From the NCBI GenBank assembly GCA_027943245.1, contig JANDJZ010000045.1, forward strand, positions 124,001 to 188,000: 64,000 nt of DNA, written 5' to 3'. Every line of letters starts with the position of its first letter. Within the stretch, counting starts at the first letter, position 1. The notes beneath the pieces were generated by a model. It had not been told where the DNA came from, did not search any database, and saw only the letters and a program-made list of their open reading frames with translations. The position numbers and the translations under genes are program-made. The stretch comes from Acanthamoeba sp. SK_2022b (Eukaryota > Discosea > Longamoebia > Acanthamoebidae). Below, piece by piece: positions 23,307 to 33,087 of the stretch.

Positions 23307-24819
23307 ATGGAAGTAGCAGAGCAAGGAGGGGCCGGAGATGTACCGGTGTCCGTGCCGGTGTGCAGGCATTGGCAGCGGATGGGGTGGTGCCTCTACGCAG
23401 AGCGCTGCCGCTTCCTCCATCCATCCGCCGCCAGCAACGGAACAGATGCGGCTGAGGGAGCCCCTGCGCCTGCACCCACCTCCTCCAGTCTCGCCGAGGA
23501 CCGTCGTATCGCCTTCACCAAGTACGTCCCTGGCCCTCTCACTGGCTCATTGCCGTGACGCCGACCTTGCCATCGCTTCTTCGCCCAACGCCAGGCTGAG
23601 CAACGAGCGACGACAGAACAGAGGAGCGGGGCGGCGCAACAAGATCATGAACCGCAGCAAGGCCGGTGCCTTCCGGTGCGACGTTGCAGGCCCGCTTCTA
23701 CTTGCCCAGGCCGTGGAGGCTGACTGGGTGGCTGTGGCAGGCGCTGGCTTTCGGACACTTTCGGGCGCGAGCTGCTGGGGTCGGGCGCGGGGGTGCTGGA
23801 CATCGCTGGAGGCAAGGGCGAGCTCTCCTTTGAACTGGCCAACCTCAGCGGCCTCCCCACCACCGTGGTCGACCCGCGTCCGCTTCAGCTCGACCGCTTC
23901 CGCAAGCGGTACATACAGGCAGCCTCTGTGCGTGATGCATGTGTGTGCGGCGCCGCTTACTTGTGATCGACCTTGGTCGCAGGTTGTTGGTGGGAATCTA
24001 TCACAGGACGGGACCGTGGCAAGCCTACAACCACCTGCCGGCGCCTGCTGATGCGTCGCATGTGCGAACTCCAGGGCACCTTCGCACCTTCTTCGACGAC
24101 CACCTGTTGCGCCTGCTTGAGCTCCAACAGCAGGGCCGGGGCGACGTACGTCGCACTGCAATCTCGGCTCATCTGTCCGCACTCACACGTCACACCCGAC
24201 ACACAGGAGGCCGCCAAGGGTTTCCAACGCATGCTGGCCACCGCCCAAGCGGTCGCGTGGACGGAGAAGGGCCTCATCTCACAAGAGCAAGAAGAGGAAC
24301 AGCACCAGGAGACTGAGGCCGTTGGTGACGACCACTCGGCCGATGACACGCAGCCACAGCTCTCAAAGAACGACAGCAGAGAGGGCGACGACGATGCGGG
24401 GCTAGTAGAGTGGCCTGCGGTATACGAGCTGATCACGGGCTGCTCTCTCATCGTGGGCCTACATCCGGACCAGGCCACCGAAGCGATCGTTGACTTTGCC
24501 CTGCGATGGTGCGTCAGGCCTTGCTGCTCCTCACTAGTGACGCACAGCGACAGTCGCTCATTCAAACCACAAACGTTGATGTGTGCGTGGGCCACGCAGG
24601 GGCAAGGGGTTTGCGATCGTGCCGTGCTGCGTGTACCACAAGCAGTTCCCGCGGCGACGACTGGACGGGGCGCCGGTGACCACCTACCAACAGTTCGTGG
24701 CCTACCTCACGGCCAAGGCGCCCGACCGCATCCAGACGACCACGCTCGACTTTGAAGGCAAGAACCTTGTCCTCTACGCCCTGCCCCCAGGCCGCGAGAA
24801 CGACCAAATACATAAATAA
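23307..24819 (+). CDS. CCCH zinc-finger class I methyltransferase
   Basis: ATG 23307 to TAA 24817-24819. The N-terminus has one C-x8-C-x5-C-x3-H finger (CRHWQRMGWCLYAERCRFLH), typical of RNA-binding CCCH proteins. After an intron, a basic helix (RRQNRGAGRRNKIMNRSK) leads into a Rossmann methyltransferase core: motif I VLDIAGGKGELSFELANLSG (AdoMet loop GGKGELS), then TTVVDPRPLQL as the acidic strand-2 end. A linker rich in Glu/Gln/Asp near 24290-24410 is followed by LITGCSLIVGLHPDQATEAI and GKGFAIVPCCVYHKQFP, which carries the motif IV-like Pro-Cys. The substrate is unknown; RNA is a fair guess from the finger. About six introns. Its 3' end is 51 bp from the convergent CCA-enzyme gene. Confidence 0.72.
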
Positions 24820-24870
24820 ATAAATAAACTAAAAAGAGACAAAGAAACGGAAAATAACTTCTACTCCGCA

Positions 24871-27800
24871 TCAAGGAGCGGACAGGGTCTTTATGAAGGC
24901 GATGGCCTCCTCCTTGGTCGATCGCCCGAGGTTGGCCATCTGCCAGGATACCAGCTTGGCCTTGACTTCGCCTGCATGTCGTTTGGCCGACCAGGCCCCA
25001 GGGTATCAGAGCCAACATCATTCCCAGATGGGAGGGAAGACTTGGGGAAAGGGAGGGCTAGGCATGTACCGACAAACGTGCTGGGCCGCACCTGCAATAT
25101 CTCCATGATTTCACGGCCCTATGCCCAGAGAAGGCCGAGGTGAGCCACCCGACGCGGGAGGGAGAGGGAGAGAGGGAGACAAACCGACAACAGGGGCTGG
25201 ACTTCGCTCAACGAGGCCAAACCCGAGTCCTTCACGGCCCTCACGAAAGCGTTGCCTGAGGACGTGCGGGGAGAAAGCAGGTTGGGTGGTGGAGTCTTGC
25301 ATGCAAAGCGGAACAGAGAGATACCGTCACTGAGACCGGCAGCAGAGTGCGGCAGGCCGAGCAAGTGCGTCCGGGCGATGAAGGCCAGTTGCGCGGCCGT
25401 CTCCCAAGCGAGCCCACCACTCGACCTGGCGGCGTTTTCCCGTTCAGTGTTGGCTGTGCGTGCCTCTCCCTCGCTGTGTGCGTGCGCGCCTTGCATACCC
25501 ATCAATGGAGCGCATCCAGTTTCCCAGTTCTACGCGATGGGCGAGCAGGACGCGGGGCAGAGGCTCATCCTGCCCCCCGGTGCCGCTTGCCGATTCCAAC
25601 TCGAGCTTGTCGATGAGGGGAAGCAAGCGCTTGGTCGCTATGAGCACGTCAGCAACGCACTTGGCGTGGTCGTTCGAAAGCTGCAGCCATAGCACAACGA
25701 CCACAGATCGACCCGACGTGCGTGTGGTGGTGTGGTGAGAGACTGCCGGGAGGGGGGCGATGCGGAAGGGCTGACGCACGGAGAGGGCGTGTTTGAACAG
25801 GGCCTCCGTGTGCGCCCTGATCCGGATGTGTTCCATATGGGCCATCTCGTCTTCGTCGTGTGTGTGGATGACGGTCCCGTCGCGCTCGCCGAGGAGCTGC
25901 ACGTCGACCCCTCCGCTGGTGGCTACAGGTGTGTGCGTCGCGCCGGCGCTGACGCCGACCAGCGCGGGGAGGAGGAACGACGACGCCAGCGCGAGTCCGT
26001 TCCCGATGAGCAGCGACCCCGACACCGAGGGCGCACCGAGTGTGAGCTCCGTGCCCGCCGGTGCGTCCTTGATCAGCCTGTGATGCGGAGAGGGAACACT
26101 ATTGGTCACTGCGCCGTCCGGCGAGCAGAGGTTGGTCAGCTCGGCGTGCGCAGGCGTTACCTGAACTGCTCGCGCAGACACCGCAGTGCGTTACGCTTGA
26201 GGTCGTCGGACCACGACCCAAAGATGACTTGAGCGCCGGTGGCATCTTGCATGGGCCGTCGCTGTTGGGGGCGGCCGTGGAGCCCTGCGTCATCATCGTC
26301 GCCGCTTCTCCCGGTGTCCTGGTCCGTGTGGGGCAGGTAGGGCGGAAGGGGGAAGACGACGTCGTGTAGGTCCAGCGCAGCGATCTGCTCGAGGGCCTCG
26401 AGCGTCTTCTCGGCGCCGAGGCGAAGCATCTTGTTGAACTCCGCGCCCACCCGCTGTCGGCTCACCTTGTCCCTCAGCGCCTCATGTACCTCGGGTTTCT
26501 GCATGGCCTCGAACAGCTCCGGAACGAAGTTGAACGAGAGCGTAGCCTTGAAGCGTATGCCACGCAACACCCTGCGCACACCACACAAAGCGAGAGAGAG
26601 AGAGAGAGAGAGACTACGTGAGCCAACCAGTCCACCGGTGACCACTCGACAGCGGGTGAGGCCAGGCACCGCAGGGGGTCTTCCAACAAGGTGGACAGAG
26701 GCTCGTCGGGAGTGCGTAGCAGGCCAGCCTCGAGATCGGCCAACCCCTGCCACCGTGCGTTTGCACACCGCCAAGAGTGTCAGTCACACGCGCCGCCCAG
26801 GCCAAGGAGGGAAAGAGAGAGGGAGATGTACGTGGCCGGTGTAGTCTTCGATACGGTTTTCCCTGATGTTGTAATAGAGGGCGTTGATTGTGAAGTCCCG
26901 CCGTTGGCTGTCTTGTGTCGGGCTGCCCAAGCCCTGTCATAGCCACAATGAAACCATCCGCACGCGTAAAACATCGAGCATGAGTACTCATGTGAGTCAT
27001 TGCACCTGCCACAGGCGAGCGATGCATGGCACGCAACGACACGACAAGCATGCGGAGGCGTACCACAGAGGTGGGTATCCGACTGCCCGACCCGTAGCTC
27101 TCCGTGCGCAGGTTGACCAGGTCCACCGAATGCCCAAAGACGGAGAGCACCGCCGTTTCGAGGTGTTTGGACTTGGCCGGATTGGCTGGCACAATGCCTG
27201 CCGCCCCCGCCCAACACCACATTAGCGCGTGCTTTTGCTGGCATAAGAGAGTGGGAAGGAAGGCGAACCGATTCTGGAGAGGGGCAGTTTGTTGATCTTG
27301 TTGTATTTCATGATGAGGCGTGCAAAGTCCTGGCCCATCATATTGTTGAGGGCGATGTCCAGGTCCACCTTCTCCTGCCTCTGTGACTTGGCTGCCGAGC
27401 CAGCAGACGAGCCCTTGGCTTCCAAAAGCTGCCAGGCGCGCACGATTGATGGCGTGAGTTGCACTTGTCCCTCTCGTTTTCTGGCGGTTCGTCCCTCGTG
27501 GCTTGGCCGAGTACCTTGTCGCGCACCCAACCGCCAGCGACTCGCAGCTCGGTATTGGGGTTGCTGGCCTTGACGACATCTACAAAGTAGTCGAAGATCT
27601 TCCGCTCCTCCTCATTCACCGTGATGCTTGCTCCGGGCAGCTGTGGGGCGTCAAAGCAATGCTCTCGCGATACCGCAAATGCAAAGCACGACCATGCGCG
27701 GTGAGTGCTGCGAAGAAGGAGAACGCAAGTACCGTCTTAAGGTTGGGGGGTGACTTGCTGCGGGGACGAGTTGCGGTGAGCGTGCCTGCAGCCGTCGGTC

Positions 27801-28052
27801 ACGCCTTTCAGCAGGCTTTCGCAAAGGCCAAGGCGAGAGGGGAGGAGGACCGGTGGAATGGGAGGCGCTGTGCCGTGGCGTGGATGATGAGAAGAAGGCG
27901 GTTGAACGGCCTCGGGCAAGGCAGAATCTTTCTGAGGTGGCAAATCGTGCGGTTGCGGAGCTGACCAGCCGAGTAGCGAGAGGAGGAGGAATACGAGAGG
28001 CTAAGCACAGCGCTGGGCGCCAACAACTCACGCGTAGGGAAGTGCGCAGCAT
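24871..28052 (-). CDS. CCA tRNA nucleotidyltransferase (tRNA CCA-adding enzyme)
   Basis: Adds and repairs the 3'-CCA of tRNAs in cytosol and mitochondria. The nucleotidyltransferase head is clear: ELRVAGGWVRDKVLG (about 27540), the catalytic DxD in VDLDIALNNMMGQDFA (about 27360), then RRDFTINALYYNIREN (about 26905) and EDPLRCL with VLRGIRFKATLSF (about 26570), the template/arginine region. Beyond this the long class II C-terminal helical body runs to TGA at 24871 (EEAIAFIKTLSAP). A likely start is ATG 28052, giving an Arg/Ser/Ala-rich leader (MLRTSLRVSCWRPALC) that looks like a mitochondrial targeting peptide. The splice from that leader into the PQLPG exon is not resolved. About ten introns; one carries a (GA)n tract near 26590. 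Confidence 0.86.
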
Positions 28053-28159
28053 GGCAAGGACATAGGAGGCAAAGGAGCCGGCAAGGTAGTAAAGTGGAAG
28101 TGCGCCGCTGATCAGGTAATAGTATGCGCAGGTAAACAAAGGAAAGGCAAAAGTGGAAG

Positions 28160-28232
28160 TGCCTCACGTGAGGATCGAACTCACGACCTTCAGATTATGA
28201 GACTGACGCTCTACCGACTGAGCTAGCAAGGC
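28160..28232 (-). tRNA. tRNA-Met (CAT), elongator type, copy 1
   Basis: A 73-nt cloverleaf on the minus strand starting GCCTTGC and ending GTGAGGC plus A discriminator. The acceptor stem pairs throughout (two G-T). Anticodon loop CTCATAA gives CAT. The B box is GAGTTCGATCC. A TTTT Pol III stop lies within 8 nt of the 3' end. It lies 108 bp upstream of the CCA-adding enzyme start. Confidence 0.95.
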
Positions 28233-28873
28233 CACTTGCTTCGATGGGTATGGTAATGAGGTGTATTTACTCAGACTAAAACTTGTTTCCGTGGCATACA
28301 CCGTTGTGGGTGGGGTGTGTGGTTGGTTGGTGGTGAAGACTAGAACATGGAGAGGGGTCAAACAAACAAGAACTGTGTGAGCTTAGAGGTGACATTTCTT
28401 GTAAATGAAGAAATTAAACAGCTATAATGTTGGGATGTAATTGATAGCAGGGCAGTGGTGGTAAAATAAGCAGTAACCAAAATCCCTGTATTAATTTTTC
28501 AATTTTTTCTTACTAACTACATAAGCAAGCCTTCTTGGCAAGTTCAGCCTAGCACTTATGAATGGTGATGGTACTGTTGGTTGCAGGCCAGGTGAAGTTC
28601 ACCACTCCTAGAAGTGCACCTAAGCATTCCATAGGCCATGGCAGGCAGGTGTCAGTTCCACCAATCCAGATACAGCAGTATGTTTTGTGTTGGGAACTGG
28701 GTGTTCTTCAGCAGCACCCAACTTCTCCACTTGAAGGCAGTGGCTGAATTTTCTTTATTGTACAAGAAGCAGCAACCAGGACGCTTAACAGGAGGAGCTG
28801 GGGCAGGGTAAGGAGCATACGCAGATCTGTATGACCTTGTGGAATATTAAGCCACATAGCTGAGATATAACCA
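28233..28873. other. AT-richer intergenic, no gene seen
   Basis: Composition drops noticeably in GC compared with the flanking protein genes. I see no reading frame, repeat family or RNA fold I can support. Confidence 0.5.
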
Positions 28874-28944
28874 GCATCCGTGGTCCAGTGGCAAGATTTC
28901 CGCCTGCCACGCGGGAGACCCGGGTTCAATTCCCGGCGGATGCA
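28874..28944 (+). tRNA. tRNA-Gly (GCC)
   Basis: A 71-nt cloverleaf GCATCCG...CGGATGC plus A. A box TGGTCCAGTGG, anticodon loop CTGCCAC giving GCC, B box GGGTTCAATTCCC. It ends in a CTTTT Pol III terminator at about 28948. Confidence 0.95.
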
Positions 28945-29707
28945 TATCTTTTACCCTTTCTTGTTTGGCCGCGTCAGCACGTCTTGCCCAACCTTTTGAT
29001 GGCAATGGCAGCATGTGGAAGCTGCAAACCAGTTATGAAAATCAGATGTTTTGTACTTGACAAAATGCATTGGTCAACATGGATTGTGTTTTAATTGTTG
29101 GAACTTGAACTCTTCTAACCCTTCACAAAAGTTTTGCAGTACCTTGGTGCCAATTGAAAACAGTGGCAGAATGTCTTGGTGTGGAGTAAAAAACACATAA
29201 CAAGACAAACTGGTTTTTCACAAACATCTTTAAAGGTTGGTACCAATGCACATTGGGTCTGAGTGATTTTGCACATGTTACAGCCCAAATTTGGTAAAGA
29301 TACATAAAGTGAAATTTCTTCTAAATACCTTGTATCTCACCTAAAATATGTACATCTCTGGGCTGGTGGAAGAACTGATGTGCATCGGTTCAACACTTCT
29401 CTTGTGGGTGAAGATCTATGATGATGAAAAAGTGATATCTTGAAATGTATGAAATGCCAAGATGCCCTTGGGTCAAGCTCTGGTATACATGATTCATTTT
29501 GCCAGTTTTGTGGTGGGAATACGGCAAAAGGATGTCCGGGGCCAAAGATGGTCTCATTCTTTATACAACATCCGTCGCATGTTGCGAAGAGATGCAAAAT
29601 CTGATTAAACAAGAGAAGAAAAGAAAGCAAACAAGGCAAAGGAGAAAACTACAGGCTTTCGATTGGATTGTATTTGATCTCAGCAAAAAATGGCCTTGAG
29701 TAGCTCG
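28945..29707. other. AT-rich intergenic between tRNA genes
   Basis: About 760 bp with no supported gene. Frames in it are short and of ordinary AT-rich composition. Confidence 0.5.
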
Positions 29708-29779
29708 TCCGCTGTGGTGTAGTCGGTAACATTTATGGTTCTCACCCATGCGCCCCGGGTTCGATTCCCGGCAGCGGAA
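29708..29779 (+). tRNA. tRNA-Glu (CTC)
   Basis: A 72-nt cloverleaf TCCGCTG...CAGCGGA plus A. Anticodon stem TATGG/CCATG encloses TTCTCAC, giving CTC. B box GGGTTCGATTCCC. TTTTT terminator within 6 nt. Confidence 0.94.
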
Positions 29780-29873
29780 CATCTTTTTGGGTTGTATATC
29801 TGCATATGGAATCTGGATGCATTTTTCTGTACTGGCTTACTTGTGACTTTGATGTTATGCAACTTATCATGAT

Positions 29874-30016
29874 ATTCCTGTTTTTGTGGTAGCTGCAACG
29901 CAAACAAAACCTCAACAAAATGAGAGCACAGTAAAAACCACAACAAAACGGGAAATAACCTCTCTTTAGTGGTTTGGGCAACTTTTGAGCATTGCAGCTT
30001 CCACAAAAACAGGAAT
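29874..30016. mobile_element. MITE-like inverted-repeat element, copy A
   Basis: A 143-bp unit whose ends are near-perfect inverted repeats of about 24 bp (ATTCCTGTTTTTGTGG.AGCTGCAA, mirrored at the right end). It begins and ends inside TA dinucleotides (TATTCC...GGAATA), which would fit a Tc1/mariner-type TA target. Copy B lies 230 bp further on. Confidence 0.7.
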
Positions 30017-30093
30017 AAACAGATGCCAGTAATGCCACGCAATATGAAGGTTCATTTAATTGGCTTATTCACGGGAACTGCGGCCCTTCAGGA

Positions 30094-30166
30094 GCCTTGC
30101 TAGCTCAGTCGGTAGAGCGTCAGTCTCATAATCTGAAGGTCGTGAGTTCGATCCTCACGTGAGGCA
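30094..30166 (+). tRNA. tRNA-Met (CAT), elongator type, copy 2
   Basis: Identical in sequence to the copies at 28160 and 30495 but on the plus strand. Acceptor GCCTTGC/GTGAGGC, anticodon CAT in CTCATAA, TTTT terminator at about 30171. It lies between the two copies of the 143-bp inverted-repeat element. Confidence 0.95.
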
Positions 30167-30245
30167 CTTCTTTTAAGTTCTCCATTTGTCTCCAGTGTGC
30201 ACGCCCACCGCCAGCCATGTCCCAGTGAAAATATAAGATATTTAA

Positions 30246-30389
30246 ATTCCTGTTTTTGTGGTAGCTGCAACACAAACAAAACCTCAACAAAATGAGAGCA
30301 TGGTGATAACCACAACAAAATGGGGATATAATCTGTCTTTAGTGGTTTGGGCAACTTTTGAGCATTGCAGCTTCCACAAAAACAGGAAT
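30246..30389. mobile_element. MITE-like inverted-repeat element, copy B
   Basis: 144 bp, same orientation as copy A and about 90% identical by eye, with the same terminal inverted repeats. The internal part differs by a few substitutions. It separates tRNA-Met copies 2 and 3. Confidence 0.7.
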
Positions 30390-30494
30390 AATGGGTTCAT
30401 TGTTCAGTAGCAAGAGAGAAACCTTCTCCTGGGATCCAAGGTTCACCTCGGCAACAAGGTGAGTTGTTTCACGACAGGAAAGCAAAAGGTGAAG

Positions 30495-30567
30495 TGCCTC
30501 ACGTGAGGATCGAACTCACGACCTTCAGATTATGAGACTGACGCTCTACCGACTGAGCTAGCAAGGC
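30495..30567 (-). tRNA. tRNA-Met (CAT), elongator type, copy 3
   Basis: Identical to copy 1, same strand. The downstream flank on the minus strand (ACTTCACCTTTTGC) also resembles copy 1 (ACTTCCACTTTTGC), which points to duplication of gene plus terminator. Confidence 0.95.
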
Positions 30568-30665
30568 TCCCTGTATACGTGCCGCTGGAGTTGTCTAATT
30601 GTTACCACCTACCGGAGCAAAAAAATAAAACGTGTCCGGTGTGCTGCCGCGCAGCACAAGCCAAG

Positions 30666-31058
30666 ATGAATCCCAGGAGAGCAGACGTGCTGCGACTGTA
30701 CAAGCGCGCCATCGGTCTGGCGGGCCCGTACGTGGATTCGCCGGGTGTGCGGGAGTTCATGCGAACGGAGATGGTGCGGGAATTGACATCGCACGGTGTG
30801 TCACGGGAGAAGATTTTGGAAATCGAGCAGGTGGCCCAGAAGAGGGAAAACTTGATCGAAGCTTGCAAAGACAATGTGCGAACTCTCTTCCGGGATCGCA
30901 TGGACGAGAAAAATCAAAGCGAGATCGATTACATGCTACGCCAGGGCGAGGTAGAGTTGGCAGCCGTGGAAGACAAAATCATCCTTCAGAAGCGCAAATT
31001 TGGCATGGTGAAGGAAGGCGGCGACATCCGTTACGTCATCACACCAAGCGAAGAATAA
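30666..31058 (+). CDS. LYR-motif (Complex1_LYR) protein
   Basis: A 130-residue protein in one exon, ATG 30666 to TAA 31056-31058. The N-terminal helix carries VLRLYKRAIGLA, with the Leu-Tyr-Arg/Lys signature and a distal Phe (VREFMRTEMVREL), as in LYRM proteins. These small basic mitochondrial proteins bind acyl carrier protein and help assemble respiratory complexes or Fe-S clusters. The C-terminal half is a charged helix, longer than in the smallest members. I cannot tell which LYRM subgroup it is. Confidence 0.75.
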   Translation: MNPRRADVLRLYKRAIGLAGPYVDSPGVREFMRTEMVRELTSHGVSREKILEIEQVAQKRENLIEACKDNVRTLFRDRMDEKNQSEIDYMLRQGEVELAAVEDKIILQKRKFGMVKEGGDIRYVITPSEE

Positions 31059-31603
31059 ATGGCTCACATCAATCTTCAGTGCGCAACTGGCAGAAAAAGG
31101 AAGCCGGCCAGCCTTAACGAAACCGCCCACGGCTTCGCCACTCTCACCAAAATGGTGAGCGTAGTTTGTTGGTGTGCAGCCAGCAACGACCGCTGCACGG
31201 CCGCTCCAACGGTCATAAACGCCTTATAGGAGTTAGACTGGCCCGTCTAACCTTCTCATTTTTTTCTGTTGGTAGGGCCCGCAACGGACATTGGCCGGCC
31301 CTCCCACTGCCGGGCGGAGAGGGTGTGCGCTACGGTGGCCGACAGCAGGGTCTTCGGCTTCGTTTTCCTGTTGCAGTTTCGCCCAAGGGCCAACGGCGAG
31401 AGGCGGACGTCGCTTCCAACCTTGGCGTGGCCACGCCCCGGTGTTTTGTGACCCGCTCCGGAAAAACAATCATAGGGCGGGTCTGATTGGCTGGGAAAAA
31501 GAATATCAGCGCAAACTCCTCTCGCTGCTTCTTTGTCTTCTCGGCGCGTGTCTAGTCCACCTCTGCTGCTCTCAGGTCCACCCACCAAACACCCTTCCCT
31601 TCC
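31059..31603. promoter_or_regulatory. Upstream region of S-adenosylmethionine synthetase
   Basis: 545 bp with no supported gene. The 12-mer GATTGGCTGGGA lies at 31485-31496, 108 bp before the start codon, and is followed by AAAAAGAATAT, a candidate core promoter. A pyrimidine-rich leader runs to the ATG. Confidence 0.5.
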
Positions 31604-32995
31604 ATGGCTTCCTCCAAGACTTTCCTCTTCACCTCCGAGTGTGTGTCTGAAGGCCACCCTGGTAAGGCTTCTCTTCCGCTGTTCTCTCCGCGCTCCTCCA
31701 ACGGCTCTCTCTTCCGTTGCGAGATGATTGCAAATTTTTCGACGATCGCTCTTGAAATTGACGAGATCTAGGGGTCTAACCGCGATTTCTGCTGTATAAT
31801 TCAGACAAGCTTTGCGATCAGGTTTCGGATGCCATCCTGGATGCCTGCCTTGCCAACGATCCCTACAGCAAGGTCGCTTGCGAAACCGCCAGCAAGACCG
31901 GAATGGTGATGGTGTTCGGTGAGATCACCACCAAGTCGTCCTTCGACTACCAGAAGGTCATCCGTGAGACCGTCAAGAGGATTGGCTTCACCGATTCCTC
32001 CATCGGTAAGTGCCGCAGGCATTTCCTTTTCCGGATTCGGTCCGGTCCGGAAATTAATTTACTAAAATTTGTAATGCAACTGTACAGGCTTCGACTACAA
32101 GACCTGCAACATCCTCGTTGCCATCGAGCAGCAGAGCCCCGACATTGCTCAGGGTGTGCACGTCGGCCGTTCGGATGACGACCTCGGTGCCGGTGACCAG
32201 GGCCACATGTTCGGCTATGCCACCAACGAGACCCCCGAGTTCATGCCCATGACCCACGTCCTCGCCACCCGCCTCTGCCAGAGGATGACCGAGGTCAGGA
32301 ACAAGTCCATCCTCTCCTGGATGCGCCCCGACGCCAAGACCCAGGTCACCGTCGAGTACAGGAACGAGAACGGCACCCTCATCCCCCTCCGTGTCCACAC
32401 CGTGGTCATCTCCGTCCAGCACTCCGAGGACGTGACCAACGAGGAGATCCGCAAGGGTCTCATGGATGAGGTCATCAAGCCCAGCATCCCCGCTCACCTC
32501 CTCGATGACAAGACCATCTTCCATCTCAACCCCTCGGGCAGGTTCGTCATCGGTGGTCCCCAGGGTGACGCCGGTCTCACTGGCCGTAAGATCATCATCG
32601 ATACCTATGGTGGTTGGGGCGCCCACGGTGGTGGTGCCTTCTCCGGCAAGGACCCCTCGAAGGTCGATCGCTCGGCTGCCTACGCCGCCAGGTGGATCGC
32701 CAAGTCGCTCGTCGCCGCCGGCCTCGCCAACCGTGCCCTCGTGCAGGTTTCGTACGCCATCGGTGTCTCGCACCCCCTCTCCGTCTTCGTCGACTCGTAC
32801 GGTACCGCCCAGGGTGGCCGCACCGATGAGGATCTCCTCGCCATCATCAAGTCCAACTTCGATCTCCGCCCCGGTAAGATCATCAACGATCTCCAGCTCA
32901 GGAGGCCCATCTACGAGAAGACCGCCTACCACGGTCACTTCGGCCGCAACGACCCCGACTTCCTGTGGGAGCAGCCCAAGAAGCTTACCTTCTAA
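31604..32995 (+). CDS. S-adenosylmethionine synthetase
   Basis: Makes AdoMet from methionine and ATP in the cytosol. Three exons: 31604-31661, 31805-32005 and 32088-32995, giving 388 aa, the family's normal size. All landmarks are there: [20 protein letters not shown] across the first junction, the adenine-binding [12 protein letters not shown], and the glycine-rich P-loop-like [18 protein letters not shown]. The metal-binding Asp and active-site Lys residues of the family look intact. Codon use is strongly biased to C-ending codons, as expected for a highly expressed gene. The MULE transposon begins 92 bp after the stop, so it lies in or next to this gene's 3' UTR. Confidence 0.98.
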
Positions 32996-33078
32996 GCGGA
33001 CACGAAGTAGCGCACTCGACACACACCGTATTTTAGCCCCTTTATCAAAAATACAAAAACAATCCAAAAATTAGAAAA

Positions 33079-33087
33079 ACAAAAACA
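33079..33087. repeat. MULE target-site duplication, left copy
   Basis: ACAAAAACA, matched exactly by the right copy at 35627-35635. Confidence 0.95.

Noticed and set aside
32054..33067. 337-codon minus-strand frame
   Set aside because: It lies antisense to S-adenosylmethionine synthetase; strong C-ending codon bias of that gene removes stops on the other strand.
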